Part shown: piece by piece, positions 46,640 to 56,000 of the stretch
Position numbering within the stretch: position 1 is the first letter of the stretch
Layout: each line of letters opens with the position of its first letter
Assembly (NCBI GenBank): GCA_015061085.1
Contig: SUXG01000004.1
Span: forward strand, 1 to 64,000
Length of the DNA: 64,000 nt
Direction of reading: 5' to 3'
Source: Bacteroidales bacterium
GTDB lineage: Bacteria > Bacteroidota > Bacteroidia > Bacteroidales > Muribaculaceae
The notes under the pieces: model-generated
Told to the model about the DNA's origin: nothing
Seen by the model: only the letters and a program-made list of their open reading frames with translations
The model's database searches: none
Position numbers and translations under genes: made by a program

Positions 46640-46843
46640 TTAAATCTGTTTATCTAATTGGTCTTCAAGTTCATCAACGAGTTCGTCCATCTTGTCCTTA
46701 CGAAGACAGATACCCTTTGATTTGAGCACTTCAGCTATTTTACTACGAGTTTCCTTACCCTTTTGAGGAGCAAACAAAAGACCGACTGCAGCTCCGGCGA
46801 TAGCGCCACCAACGACTGCACAAATTACATGTATAGGTTTCAT
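46640..46843 (-). CDS. YtxH-domain protein (upstream copy)
   Basis: A 67-residue protein with the same plan as the neighbouring copy: membrane helix with GGAIAGAAVGLLFAPQKGKETRSK and a charged C-terminal helix (KMDELVDELEDQLDKQI). It is first in the group YtxH-YtxH-holin-like-hypothetical-prmA and has a -7 box upstream, divergent from uvrA. The tandem copies suggest a local gene duplication. Confidence 0.85.
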   Translation of the reverse strand: MKPIHVICAVVGGAIAGAAVGLLFAPQKGKETRSKIAEVLKSKGICLRKDKMDELVDELEDQLDKQI

Positions 46844-46900
46844 AATCTTTTATTTTTAATGTGTTTACCTTATAAACAACGTTTAAATGGTTTTAGATTT

Positions 46901-46908
46901 CAAAGTTA
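46901..46908 (-). promoter_or_regulatory. -7 box for the YtxH gene group
   Basis: Minus strand TAACTTTG matches TAnnTTTG; the leader would be about 50 bases. The -33 region is poor (ATGG). Confidence 0.5.
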
Positions 46909-46982
46909 ATATATTTTTTTTATTAAACCATATTTAACAATCTATTTTTATATTTTTAATTCACGATTCACTAAAAATTAGC

Positions 46983-46990
46983 TAATTTTG
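46983..46990 (+). promoter_or_regulatory. -7 box for uvrA, which also fixes the uvrA start
   Basis: TAATTTTGC matches TAnnTTTG. Transcription should begin at about 46995, so the in-frame TTG at 46988 cannot be the start codon of uvrA and the ATG at 47015 must be used, with a leader of about 20 bases. Confidence 0.6.
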
Positions 46991-47014
46991 CAACAAAATA
47001 GCTATCACGTATAT

Positions 47015-49819
47015 ATGGAGAGAGAATGTATTATAATAAAAGGAGCCAGAGTAAATAATTTAAAAAACATTGACCTCGAAATTCCACGCAATAAATTTAT
47101 CGTTATCACAGGCGTCAGTGGCTCCGGCAAATCATCTCTTGCTTTTGACACTCTCTATGCCGAAGGGCAAAGAAGATATGTCGAAAGCCTTTCTTCATAT
47201 GCTCGTCAATTTCTTGGGCGAATGTCCAAACCGGAGTGCGACTACATCAAAGGTCTTCCTCCTACCATCGCCATTGAGCAGAAAGTCAACACTCGCAACC
47301 CTCGAAGCACAGTAGGTACATCGACCGAGATCTATGACTATCTAAGGATGCTTTATGCTCGAATAGGACACACATTCTCTCCTATTTCAGGTTGTGAAGT
47401 AAAGAAGCACAACATCGAGGACATTATTTCTGCAATTTTATCATATCCGGAAGGTACGCGAGTTGCCATATTAGTAAATATTTCGTTAAGCCACGATAGA
47501 ACATTCAATCAACAATTAGAAATATATCTGAAAGAAGGTTTCTCCAGACTTGAACGCGACAACGAATTTATCGATATCGTAGAATTATTAAACAGTTCTG
47601 AACCTCATTCGCATGAATATTATCGTCTGCTGATCGACAGATTGTCTGTGTCATCAGAAAACGATGAAACGAGCAGACTTGCCGATTCTATTGAAACAGC
47701 TTATTTCGAAGGCAAAGATGAATGTATCGTTAAAATATGGGGAAACGAAGGAGTCGAAGAACTCACTTTCTCAAAAAAATTCTCAGCAGACGGAATTGAA
47801 TTTAGAGAGCCTAATGACCTTATGTTTAATTTCAACAACCCTTACGGTGCATGTCCCGAATGTGAAGGTTATGGCAAAGTGTTAGGTATTGATGAAAACT
47901 TGGTTGTCCCCAATAAGTCTCTTTCCATTTATGAAGGTGCTGTGCAATGCTGGAGAGGAGAAAAAATGAGCGAATGGAAAAATGAACTTGTAAGATTATC
48001 TGTCGAATATAACTTCCCTATTCACAAGCCATATTGCGAATTGACTGATAAACAAAAAGATTTTTTGTGGCGAGGCAACTATGTATGGCCTGGCATTGAT
48101 GGTTTTTTCAAATGGGTTGACGAAAACCAATATAAGGTGCAATATCGTGTAATGAAAGCGCGTTATCGCGGTAAGACAACTTGCCCTAAATGTCATGGTT
48201 CAAGACTTAACTCTGATATCGAATATATTAAAATCGGAGGTAAAAGTATCACCGAATTAGTTAAAATGCCGATTGATACACTAATTCAATTCTTTGAAAA
48301 CTTAAATTTAAGTCCTACTGATTCAACAATTGGCAAACGTCTTCTGACAGAAATCAACAACCGACTACACTATTTGCAAGACGTAGGCTTGGGCTATCTG
48401 ACATTAGATCGCCTTTCTTCCAGTTTATCCGGAGGTGAAAGCCAACGCATCAACCTTGCGACATCGCTTGGTTCAAGCCTCGTCGGTTCGCTATATATCC
48501 TCGATGAGCCAAGTATTGGACTTCATCCGCGAGACACCGGTCGATTAATCACTGTATTACGCAAACTCCAAAAATTAGGCAATACTGTAGTGGTGGTTGA
48601 ACACGACGAAGAAATAATGCGTGCTGCCGACTATATAATCGACATCGGCAAAGATGCCGGAAGATTAGGTGGAAATGTGACGTTTGCCGGAAATATAAAT
48701 GAACTTACAACTGAGAGCGAAAATATTGATTCGCACACATTAAACTACCTTAACGGCAAATGCGAGATTTCGTATGACAAAATTCGTCGTCCGTGGAAGA
48801 AATTCATCGAAATTAAAGGAGCTCGAGAAAACAACCTTAAAGACATCGATGTAAAATTTCCTCTTGGCATAATGACTGTTGTAACAGGCGTTAGTGGTTC
48901 AGGGAAATCCACATTAGTGAAGGAAATACTTTTCAAGTCGTTAATGCGCCAAATTGGAGAAAGCGGCGATGCACCGGGCACTCACAAATCTATTTCCGGC
49001 GACATAAACTCTATCAATGCAGTAGAATTTGTAGATCAAAATCCAATAGGCACTTCATCACGAAGCAATGCTGCGACTTATCTAAAAGCATACGACGAAA
49101 TACGTCGCTTATATGGCGACCTTCAAGCCTCCAAGCAGTTGGGCTTCACTGCTTCGCATTTTTCTTTCAATTCTGAAGGCGGCAGATGCGAAGAGTGTAA
49201 AGGAGAAGGCGTAATAACCATTCCTATGCAATTTATGGCTGACATCACAATAGAGTGTGAGGCTTGCAATGGAAAACGTTTTAAGCGTGATGTCTTAGAC
49301 GTAGAATATCGTGGCAAAAACATTCACGACATTCTTGAAATGACCGTAAATCAAGCCATCGAATTTTTCTCCGAAAGCAAAGGTTCAATTGAACAGAAGA
49401 TTATCAAACGCTTGATGCCTCTGAAAGACGTCGGCTTGGGATATATCAAGCTTGGTCAGTCGTCATCAACACTCTCCGGTGGAGAAAATCAGCGCGTGAA
49501 ACTCGCTTATTTCCTATCGCAAGAAAGAAGCGGACACACTCTCTTTATTTTCGATGAGCCGACCACCGGTCTGCATTTTCATGACATCTCAACACTCCTC
49601 GTCTCTATGCGCAAGTTAATCGATAAAGGCAATTCAATCCTTATAATCGAACATAATATCGACGTCATAAAATGCGCCGACTGGATTATTGACATCGGTC
49701 CTGAAGGTGGCGAAAATGGTGGCAATATAATAGCGACAGGCACACCCGAGGATGTCGCTAAAACGCCGGAGTCGTACACCGGTCAATATCTAAAAAACAA
49801 ACTTAATCAATCGTTATGA
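47015..49819 (+). CDS. uvrA: UvrABC excinuclease subunit A
   Basis: Damage-recognition ATPase of nucleotide excision repair. The 934-residue protein has two ABC ATPase halves: Walker [11 protein letters not shown] at about 31-40 and [10 protein letters not shown] near 620, two LSGGE signatures ([22 protein letters not shown]), and zinc-binding Cys pairs ([10 protein letters not shown], then CPKCHGSR in the first half; CEECKGEG and CEACNGKR in the second). A frame from a TTG at 46988 is longer but lies on the promoter. The next gene overlaps the stop by four bases. Confidence 0.97.
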   Translation: MERECIIIKGARVNNLKNIDLEIPRNKFIVITGVSGSGKSSLAFDTLYAEGQRRYVESLSSYARQFLGRMSKPECDYIKGLPPTIAIEQKVNTRNPRSTVGTSTEIYDYLRMLYARIGHTFSPISGCEVKKHNIEDIISAILSYPEGTRVAILVNISLSHDRTFNQQLEIYLKEGFSRLERDNEFIDIVELLNSSEPHSHEYYRLLIDRLSVSSENDETSRLADSIETAYFEGKDECIVKIWGNEGVEELTFSKKFSADGIEFREPNDLMFNFNNPYGACPECEGYGKVLGIDENLVVPNKSLSIYEGAVQCWRGEKMSEWKNELVRLSVEYNFPIHKPYCELTDKQKDFLWRGNYVWPGIDGFFKWVDENQYKVQYRVMKARYRGKTTCPKCHGSRLNSDIEYIKIGGKSITELVKMPIDTLIQFFENLNLSPTDSTIGKRLLTEINNRLHYLQDVGLGYLTLDRLSSSLSGGESQRINLATSLGSSLVGSLYILDEPSIGLHPRDTGRLITVLRKLQKLGNTVVVVEHDEEIMRAADYIIDIGKDAGRLGGNVTFAGNINELTTESENIDSHTLNYLNGKCEISYDKIRRPWKKFIEIKGARENNLKDIDVKFPLGIMTVVTGVSGSGKSTLVKEILFKSLMRQIGESGDAPGTHKSISGDINSINAVEFVDQNPIGTSSRSNAATYLKAYDEIRRLYGDLQASKQLGFTASHFSFNSEGGRCEECKGEGVITIPMQFMADITIECEACNGKRFKRDVLDVEYRGKNIHDILEMTVNQAIEFFSESKGSIEQKIIKRLMPLKDVGLGYIKLGQSSSTLSGGENQRVKLAYFLSQERSGHTLFIFDEPTTGLHFHDISTLLVSMRKLIDKGNSILIIEHNIDVIKCADWIIDIGPEGGENGGNIIATGTPEDVAKTPESYTGQYLKNKLNQSL

Positions 49820-50199
49820 TAATGAAACAAAGTTTATTAGCAAGTCTGACATCTATGCTACTTATAGTCGGTGGTTGCAGCAATCCCAAAACCATTGACA
49901 ACAAGTCGGAGTCAGACAAAATGTTTATCGAGTTGAAAGAATTGTTAATACTTTATTCCGACAGTCTCAAAAATGCCTCTGATTCTGCATCGATAACGAA
50001 TATCGTTGATCGCTATGAATCAGAACTCACTAAAACGATATATAAATACCCCGCTGAATCCGATTTGCTATTAACTCAAGGACAACAAGACACTATTGCT
50101 TCATTAACTGAAAATTTTGTCGCTATTAAGAGATTGAAATATTCAAATTTATTGCAAGGCAACGACAGCATTGCGACAGACAGCATTACTATAGAATAA
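49816..50199 (+). CDS. Small predicted lipoprotein
   Basis: A 127-residue protein beginning with a lipoprotein signal: basic start, hydrophobic core (LLASLTSMLLIVGGC) and Cys21. The mature part is helical, acidic and Ser/Thr-rich (SDSLKNASDSASI), ending with DSIATDSITIE. Not recognised as a named family. The ATG overlaps the uvrA stop (ATGA), so it is probably coupled to uvrA; a start two codons later is also possible. A small helical lipoprotein between a repair gene and thiamine-like genes has no obvious functional link. Confidence 0.7.
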   Translation: MIMKQSLLASLTSMLLIVGGCSNPKTIDNKSESDKMFIELKELLILYSDSLKNASDSASITNIVDRYESELTKTIYKYPAESDLLLTQGQQDTIASLTENFVAIKRLKYSNLLQGNDSIATDSITIE

Positions 50200-50218
50200 C
50201 ATTCAAAACTCTATCGAT

Positions 50219-50401
50219 ATGATTATTAGCATTAATAATGAAATTATTACACTTAATGGTCGAACAAATTTAGCTGAATTGGCATTTAAGTATAATACAT
50301 TCGGTAAAGATGTCATAATTGCTGTCAACGGAAGAATTATTCATCGCAATAGCTGGGACACAACTTTTGCAGAAGACGGCGACAACATCACTCTATTATA
50401 A
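50219..50401 (+). CDS. ThiS-like ubiquitin-fold protein without the Gly-Gly tail
   Basis: A 60-residue beta-grasp protein clearly related to the sulfur carrier ThiS: MIISINNEIITLNGRTNLAEL, then DVIIAVNGRIIHRNSWDTTF, then EDGDNITLL. ThiS normally ends with about six more residues closing in Gly-Gly, which is thiocarboxylated by ThiF. Here TAA follows directly after the last beta strand, and a second stop (TAG) is next; no other frame nearby supplies a Gly-Gly. As written it cannot work as a normal sulfur carrier. It may be a decaying copy, a structural relative with another role, or the tail was lost by a point change. It lies between the lipoprotein and a ThiE-like gene. Confidence 0.75.
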   Translation: MIISINNEIITLNGRTNLAELAFKYNTFGKDVIIAVNGRIIHRNSWDTTFAEDGDNITLL

Positions 50402-50440
50402 TAGTACAATTAACAAACAACATTAAAATCAAATAAAAAT

Positions 50441-51073
50441 ATGCTACAATTTATAACAAATTCCGACTCACAAATTAATGTGGTCGATCAAATAAAAGGG
50501 GCTATCGCAGGTGGTTGCCGTTGGATTCAAGTCAACATGAAAGATGCTTCTGACGATGATATTAAATGTGTCATCAACGAAGTAAAACCTTTATGTCAAG
50601 AATCTGAATCAATACTGATTCTTAGCGACAGAGTGGAGTTAGTAAAAGAATTGGAATTAGATGGTGTTCACCTTGACAAAGGAGCTATGCTCCCTACTCA
50701 AGCACGAGAAATCCTCGGCGCAGGCCCGATAATCGGTGTGGCTGCCAACTCTTTCTCCGACATTTCACAAATCAGATATTTCGACATTGATTATATCTCT
50801 GTCGGTCCATACAAACATCCGGAAAGCTCTACTGCGGACTCTCCTATCGTCAGCACTGATGATTACGCTTCCATAATGGCGCAAATACATGAGCAACAAA
50901 TAGAGCTGCCGATTGTGGCATTTGGCGACATCGAGACTACTGACATTCAAGGACTATGGGCAACAGGCATCAACGGCATAGCTGTAAGCAATGCCATTGC
51001 CAACGCAAACGACATCTCTGCACAAACAGCCCAATTCATCTCCCTACTTGACACCCCCAACAAAATCGGCTAA
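50441..51073 (+). CDS. ThiE/TenI-like thiamine phosphate synthase family protein
   Basis: A 210-residue TIM-barrel protein of the thiamine phosphate synthase/TenI family. Recognisable elements are WIQVNMKDAS, LILSDRVELVKELELDGVHL, GPIIGVAANSF, DYISVGPYKHP and GINGIAVSNAIANA. True ThiE has a conserved T-x-T-K after the GP loop that binds the pyrimidine diphosphate; here the loop reads GPYKHPESSTADSP, which departs from it, and QVNMKD replaces the usual Arg/Gln-Leu-Arg-x-Lys. It may be a divergent ThiE or a TenI-type protein. No TPP riboswitch was seen upstream and thiC, thiG and thiH are absent from the window. Confidence 0.75.
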   Translation: MLQFITNSDSQINVVDQIKGAIAGGCRWIQVNMKDASDDDIKCVINEVKPLCQESESILILSDRVELVKELELDGVHLDKGAMLPTQAREILGAGPIIGVAANSFSDISQIRYFDIDYISVGPYKHPESSTADSPIVSTDDYASIMAQIHEQQIELPIVAFGDIETTDIQGLWATGINGIAVSNAIANANDISAQTAQFISLLDTPNKIG

Positions 51074-51104
51074 TAAATTCACAAAATACAAAGCATAATA
51101 TAAC

Positions 51105-51143
51105 AGCGAAAGGCGAGAGACCATCCGAGTCTCGCCTTTCGCT
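51105..51143. terminator. Bidirectional terminator between the ThiE-like and LRR genes
   Basis: A perfect 14-bp stem (51105-51118 with 51130-51143) around an 11-base loop. It lies between convergent genes and can serve both. The same arrangement, with nearly the same sequence, occurs again at 52970-53010. Confidence 0.88.
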
Positions 51144-51179
51144 TATATAGTGTTTAGTTATCTGATAATGTAAATTCGA

Positions 51180-52493
51180 CTACTTCACCATTACCTTGAA
51201 TGACTTGCCATCAACTACGACAACGTATATACCCTTCGCAGGTACTTCAATTACGACATTACCATCAGTCGCAGTCACAGACTTAACCAACACCCCATCA
51301 AATGAGTAAATATTAACAATTCCATTCATCAAAATATTTTCAACTATTATCTTACTATCATTTGTTGAAACTATTAAATTATTTTTATCGATACCATCGA
51401 CAGAAGATTCAAATTCCTTTTCAAGTATACAAATAAAATTTTGCCACGGATCAGTAGATTCATACTTATTCTTACAGTTGATTGGAACATATAATATCCC
51501 TTCGTATGCGGTTTCTTCAAATACTGTTTTAGTTTGACATACTGGTGGAGTTATTGATTTGCAATAAATCTTTGACAATCTATCACAACCGTAAAAAGCT
51601 TCATCACCAATAAAATTTACTGACTCTCCTATCTCAATTGAATATAAATTCTCACAATTACTAAATGCAGACTTTCCTATATAAACTACAGAATTGGGTA
51701 TAGAAATTGATGCTAAATTACACTCTTCAAAAGCACTTTCTTCAATTGATTCTACCGAATTTGGAATTAAAATTGATACTATATCGCAACATACAAAAGC
51801 ATATTGTCCAATTGTTGTAACAGTATTCGGAATTTTAGTATTAATACATCCTGCAATAAGCACATTAGTTGCTGTTTCTATTATTGCATTACAATTCTCA
51901 CGTGAATCATATACTTTATTTTGGTCATCAACCTTGATTGAAATTAAATTCCAGCAATCTACAAAAGCTTCATCACCTATATAAATTACCGAACTTGGTA
52001 TTGTAATTGAAGTATAACCACACTCACAAAAAGCTCCAGATCCTATATATTCTACTGTCTGTCCTAATTCAACATATTTTAAACTTTCACAACCTTCAAA
52101 TGCACACTCTCCAATACTTATGACGCTATTAGGGATTTCAATGCTTGTCAAGCTTGAGCAGCAATGAAACGCATCGTTCCCAATACTCGTTACGCTATTA
52201 GGGATCACTATGCTGGTCAAACTTTCGCAATATTCGAACGCATATTCTCCAATACTTGTGACACTATAAGTGGTGCCATTGTAGTTAACCGATGAAGGAA
52301 TGACAACATTGCCTACATATTCATCCTTATAATCGTTACCATAAGAACCTTTAAAGGTAACTGCAACCGTATTGTCGCTTGTTTTGTTGTAAAAAATACC
52401 ATCGACTTCGAAATCGTGAGCGAGTGACGGTAGCCAACCGATGAGCATCATCGCTATCGCGACAAAGGCTCGATGAAATTTCAATCTTTTCAT
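51180..52493 (-). CDS. BspA-type leucine-rich repeat surface protein with T9SS-like C-terminus
   Basis: A 437-residue secreted protein. A signal peptide (FVAIAMMLIGWLPSLAHDF region, residues 1-25) is followed from about 55 to 330 by leucine-rich repeats of the BspA/LRR_5 kind, with the recurring phrase SIxIPNSVxSIGxxAFxxC at 23-24 residue spacing. The last ~70 residues (about 370-437) resemble a type IX secretion sorting domain: IVNIYSFDGVLVKSV, then GIYVVVVDGKSFKVMVK. It would be carried across the outer membrane and fixed to the surface. BspA proteins bind host or bacterial surfaces. A structured RNA candidate and a ~105-base leader precede it. Confidence 0.88.
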   Translation of the reverse strand: MKRLKFHRAFVAIAMMLIGWLPSLAHDFEVDGIFYNKTSDNTVAVTFKGSYGNDYKDEYVGNVVIPSSVNYNGTTYSVTSIGEYAFEYCESLTSIVIPNSVTSIGNDAFHCCSSLTSIEIPNSVISIGECAFEGCESLKYVELGQTVEYIGSGAFCECGYTSITIPSSVIYIGDEAFVDCWNLISIKVDDQNKVYDSRENCNAIIETATNVLIAGCINTKIPNTVTTIGQYAFVCCDIVSILIPNSVESIEESAFEECNLASISIPNSVVYIGKSAFSNCENLYSIEIGESVNFIGDEAFYGCDRLSKIYCKSITPPVCQTKTVFEETAYEGILYVPINCKNKYESTDPWQNFICILEKEFESSVDGIDKNNLIVSTNDSKIIVENILMNGIVNIYSFDGVLVKSVTATDGNVVIEVPAKGIYVVVVDGKSFKVMVK

Positions 52494-52597
52494 TTTTAAT
52501 TTGTTTAGTTAATACAATTTTAATACTCTCTCTTTGTGTTAGCAAGTTGTTGTTTGTGGTTCATCGAGCCTCGGGGGAACCGTTAGTAATAGGATAT

Positions 52598-52887
52598 AAA
52601 AATGGTGTGAGGTTCGTATTTAGTCTTATCCAATTCTCAGGTCTTGGCGTACCACAGCAACGAATAAGACGACAGCCCCACACCGAAGAGCGTATACGGA
52701 TTCCCTCTCGGGAGTAGGTATAGCTACCGATGTAGGTGCCATTGCCAATTCATCTTCGTTGCTATTCAAACCGCCAAGTTCGAGAATTGAAGATAAAATT
52801 TCAATAACACCTTTTCGGCGGACAAAAGTCCACCATCAACAAATGTTGATTCTGCGAGACTGCCTCTGCCTCCTCACTTACTGAATC
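52598..52887 (-). ncRNA. Candidate structured non-coding RNA, about 290 bases
   Basis: This fills half of the 581-base gap 52494-53074. It starts after a consensus promoter and ends with a T-run (52603-52598). On the minus strand three perfect long-range helices stack in order: 52789-52782 with 52638-52631 (8 bp), 52778-52772 with 52649-52643 (7 bp) and 52762-52755 with 52664-52657 (8 bp), separated by internal loops, and extended outward by 52797-52791 with 52630-52624 and by 52815-52807 with the 3' end. Two local hairpins (52850-52835; 52834-52817) stand at the 5' side. A competing 3' hairpin, 52684-52676 with 52612-52604 (9 bp), looks like a terminator. A rod with large bubbles recalls 6S RNA, and Bacteroidales RNAs of that kind are known, but identity is not shown. 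It could instead be a regulatory leader of the LRR gene. No open frame of note lies inside. Confidence 0.6.
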
Positions 52888-52892
52888 AGTTG

Positions 52893-52924
52893 CAAATTTA
52901 GAGAATATTTCAATTCCGCACAAC
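52893..52924 (-). promoter_or_regulatory. Promoter of the candidate RNA
   Basis: Minus strand GTTG (52924-52921), 20 bases, TAAATTTGC (-7 box 52900-52893). The nearest start codon is 400 bases away, which is why an RNA gene or a very long leader is proposed. Confidence 0.65.
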
Positions 52925-52969
52925 AATTTTATTAAAGAAAATTAAAATTTATTGCTATACTACAGCATG

Positions 52970-53010
52970 ATAACAGCGAAGGCGAGACCACCCGAGTCCC
53001 GCCTTCGTTT
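52970..53010. terminator. Hairpin after the M6 protease gene, near-copy of the one at 51105-51143
   Basis: GAAGGCG (52978-52984) pairs with CGCCTTC (53000-53006), with GAC/GTC continuing after one mismatch. Flanks (ATAACAGCGAA on the left, CCGAGTC in the loop) match the hairpin at 51105-51143. It lies 69 bases after the M6 stop. The T-run on the minus strand is absent, so termination strength is uncertain. Confidence 0.65.
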
Positions 53011-53074
53011 CTATGTAGCAAGTATTGCTATTTCTACCTTTGCTTATCAAGTCAATTGATACACTACTCTGCCC

Positions 53075-56000
53075 TTACTTCACCAACACCTTGAATGACT
53101 TGCCGTCGATAGCGACAACGTAGATGCCTTTCACTGGAGCTTCGATGACAACATCACCGTCAGTTGCAATCTCTGATGTGATAGTGCTACCATCAGTCGC
53201 ATAAACTCTGACATTGCTTCCAAGCTTAGCATTCTTCACTACGATATTGTCGCCGATAGTCGCTACTATCACGTCATTACCATTTACGCCATCAATGCCG
53301 GAATAGACATTAATGCTGCAAGTTGCAGAAAGATTTGTGCCGTCGGTAGTTGTCGCTGTGATTACAACATTTCCCTCCTTGCGAATCTTAACCAATCCGT
53401 TTGCATTAACCGATGCAATAGCATCATTCGACGATGACCATTCCACTGATTTATAAGTTGCATTTTCAGGTAAAATATTGACTGACAATTGAACTTCTGA
53501 GTTTTCTTCTGCTTCAACACTATTCGGCGTTACTTCAATTGAAACTGCCAACGTCGGAACAACTGTCACTTTACATGTTGCTGATAAGTCCGAACCGTCG
53601 GTTGTTGTCGCTTTAATAATAGCCTCGCCAACAGCGATTGCAGTCACCACACCATTAGCATCAACTGTTGCTACTGCTTCGTTAGAAGATGTCCATGCAA
53701 CAGATTTGTTTGTTGCTGTTTCAGGTAGGATGGTTGCAACGAGTGTCGCAGTCTCTGTAGCCTCAAGACTTACTTCTGTCTTATCGAGAGCGATAGAGGT
53801 TGCAAGTTCTTCTCCTGTAGTTGTTTTGCTATACGAAATATTATATAATGCTTGATACCACCATACATCATTCAGAATATCTCCTACTCCTAATAAATAA
53901 TCTTCTGCAAATGTGATATCTACACCATATTCATTGTTATCGATTTGCATTACAATATTTCCTGTCAAATTCTTCTCTGAACCATCTGTGGTTTGTGCAA
54001 CAACCATTTTGTATTGAGAATCTTCATACACTACTTGACCTAATGGCATGTTGAGTGTATTATCTGCAGCATTGTAGGTTGCGTATATCGGACTGATATA
54101 TTCTGCATCAAGACCGCCAAACATACATACCGGATGAATCCAAACTTTGCCCTTTTCTGTTTCATCAATTGTGATGTTTACTTGCCACTCCTCATCAGGT
54201 TCTCCTTGGTAACCACTATGAGCAAAGGCATTATAAACACCTTCAAACTCAGCAGGGACTTCATCACCTTCTTCTTCGCCTCCTGTAGTTGTTTTGCTAT
54301 ACGAAACATAATATAATGCTTGACTCCACCAATTATCGTTAAGAATATCACCTACTCCTAAATAACAATCGTTTGCAAATGAGATATCTACGCCATAATC
54401 ATTTTTCTCTATTTGCATAACAAAATTATCTGTCAGATTTATATCCGAACCGGTTGTTGTTTGAGCTATGACCATTTGGTTGTCAGAATCTTCATACACA
54501 ACTTGACCTGAAGGCATGACGAGTGTATTATCAGCGGCATTATAGGTTGCGTATATCGGACTGATGTCATCGGCGTCAAGACCGCCAAACATACATACAG
54601 GTTGTATCCACACCTTGCCCTTATCTGTCTTATCAACAGTAATATTTACTTGCCACTCCTCATCAGGATAGTCTTTGAAAGCGCTTTTGGCAAAGGCATT
54701 GTAAGTACCCTCAAGGTATGACAAATCGCCACCCGGCTCATCTCCCGGCACATCATCCTTTTTAAAGTCAAATGTTGTCACTCCATTATTATATGCAATT
54801 CCGGTTATAGATTTGCCATTAATTGTGGTATTATGTACCCTCAATTTTGGTGATGACGATGAAGAGAGAGTCGTATTACCTCCGTAGGGATACAAGTCGC
54901 CAAATAAGTTAGACTCGTTCCAATCATCATCTGCAGGTATGAGTTTAAAACGTTGACGATTCGGATCGTCATTCGGTCCATTCCTATCCCATGCTTCTTT
55001 ATTATAATCAACGGCGATTACCATCATACCCTCTGATGGGAGTGACACATCCCAACCTTTTTTACAGCGAGTTTCGATTGTAACATATTGATTTGCATTG
55101 GTCGATGTTATTTTATAAGCGGCAGCATTATCTGTGGTCAGCTCAGGCATTCTGATAGAAGCATTATCTGTGAGTTCATCAAACTCAAGCCAACCACAAA
55201 ATTCGCGTTCGTAGGCATTATAGCCAATGGGGACATAACCATTAACACCATAGTTGCCATGAGCCATTATACTCCACCAACTCATACCCATTGCGCCGGA
55301 GTAATCAATATCGTAAAAGTCAGGCAAACCAAGTGTGTGACTATACTCATGACAGAATGTGCCTATACCATCAAGATTTAAACCTGAATTGCCATTCAGC
55401 TCTGCCGAACATGCATAGGCATTTAACGACACACCATCTAACGTTACTAAAAGACCTCCTCCTGAATAAACATACCACGCATGTGGCCAAATAGTCTCAC
55501 CTGGGGCTCCACTACTCTCCGGATAGCCGGCATAAATCACATATACAAGATCTACCCAACCGTCACCGTCGTGGTCATAGTCCGACATATCTGCCAAACC
55601 TTGCTGACTTGCCAGTTGGCAAGCTTCAGCCACCATTTCGTGTGGTCGTATATCATTCGCTCCTTGGTAGTTTGCTCCATAATAGGCCATATTTTGGCTT
55701 AATGTGACAGGACCTACAACATCAAATTCCGGTTGGAACTTTCCGTAACTTTGTGCAATAAAGTAATCGCGAGCAGAACCAATAGAGCCATACTCATCGG
55801 TATATCCCACCTTATTCATCTTATCGTTGATGGCTTTTTGCGAGAAAGTGAATTTCTGATCCTGAAATTCAGCCAAGACAATAATACCCTTTACAACACC
55901 GTCTTTGCTTCCGGCATTCCTAACTGCACTACGCATAGACGCCTGCTTCCGGGGTAAATCAACGACTTTCTTCGCTTTATTGACTTTATACAATTCATTG

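Noticed and set aside
50200-50440. TPP riboswitch before the ThiS/ThiE-like genes
   Set aside because: The gaps are too short (19 and 39 bases) and lack the CUGAGA and thi-box core.
52598-52887. tmRNA, RNase P RNA or SRP RNA
   Set aside because: No tRNA-like end or tag frame, no GAGGAAAGUC/ACAGAAA signatures, and no GGAA-tetraloop SRP domain could be found.
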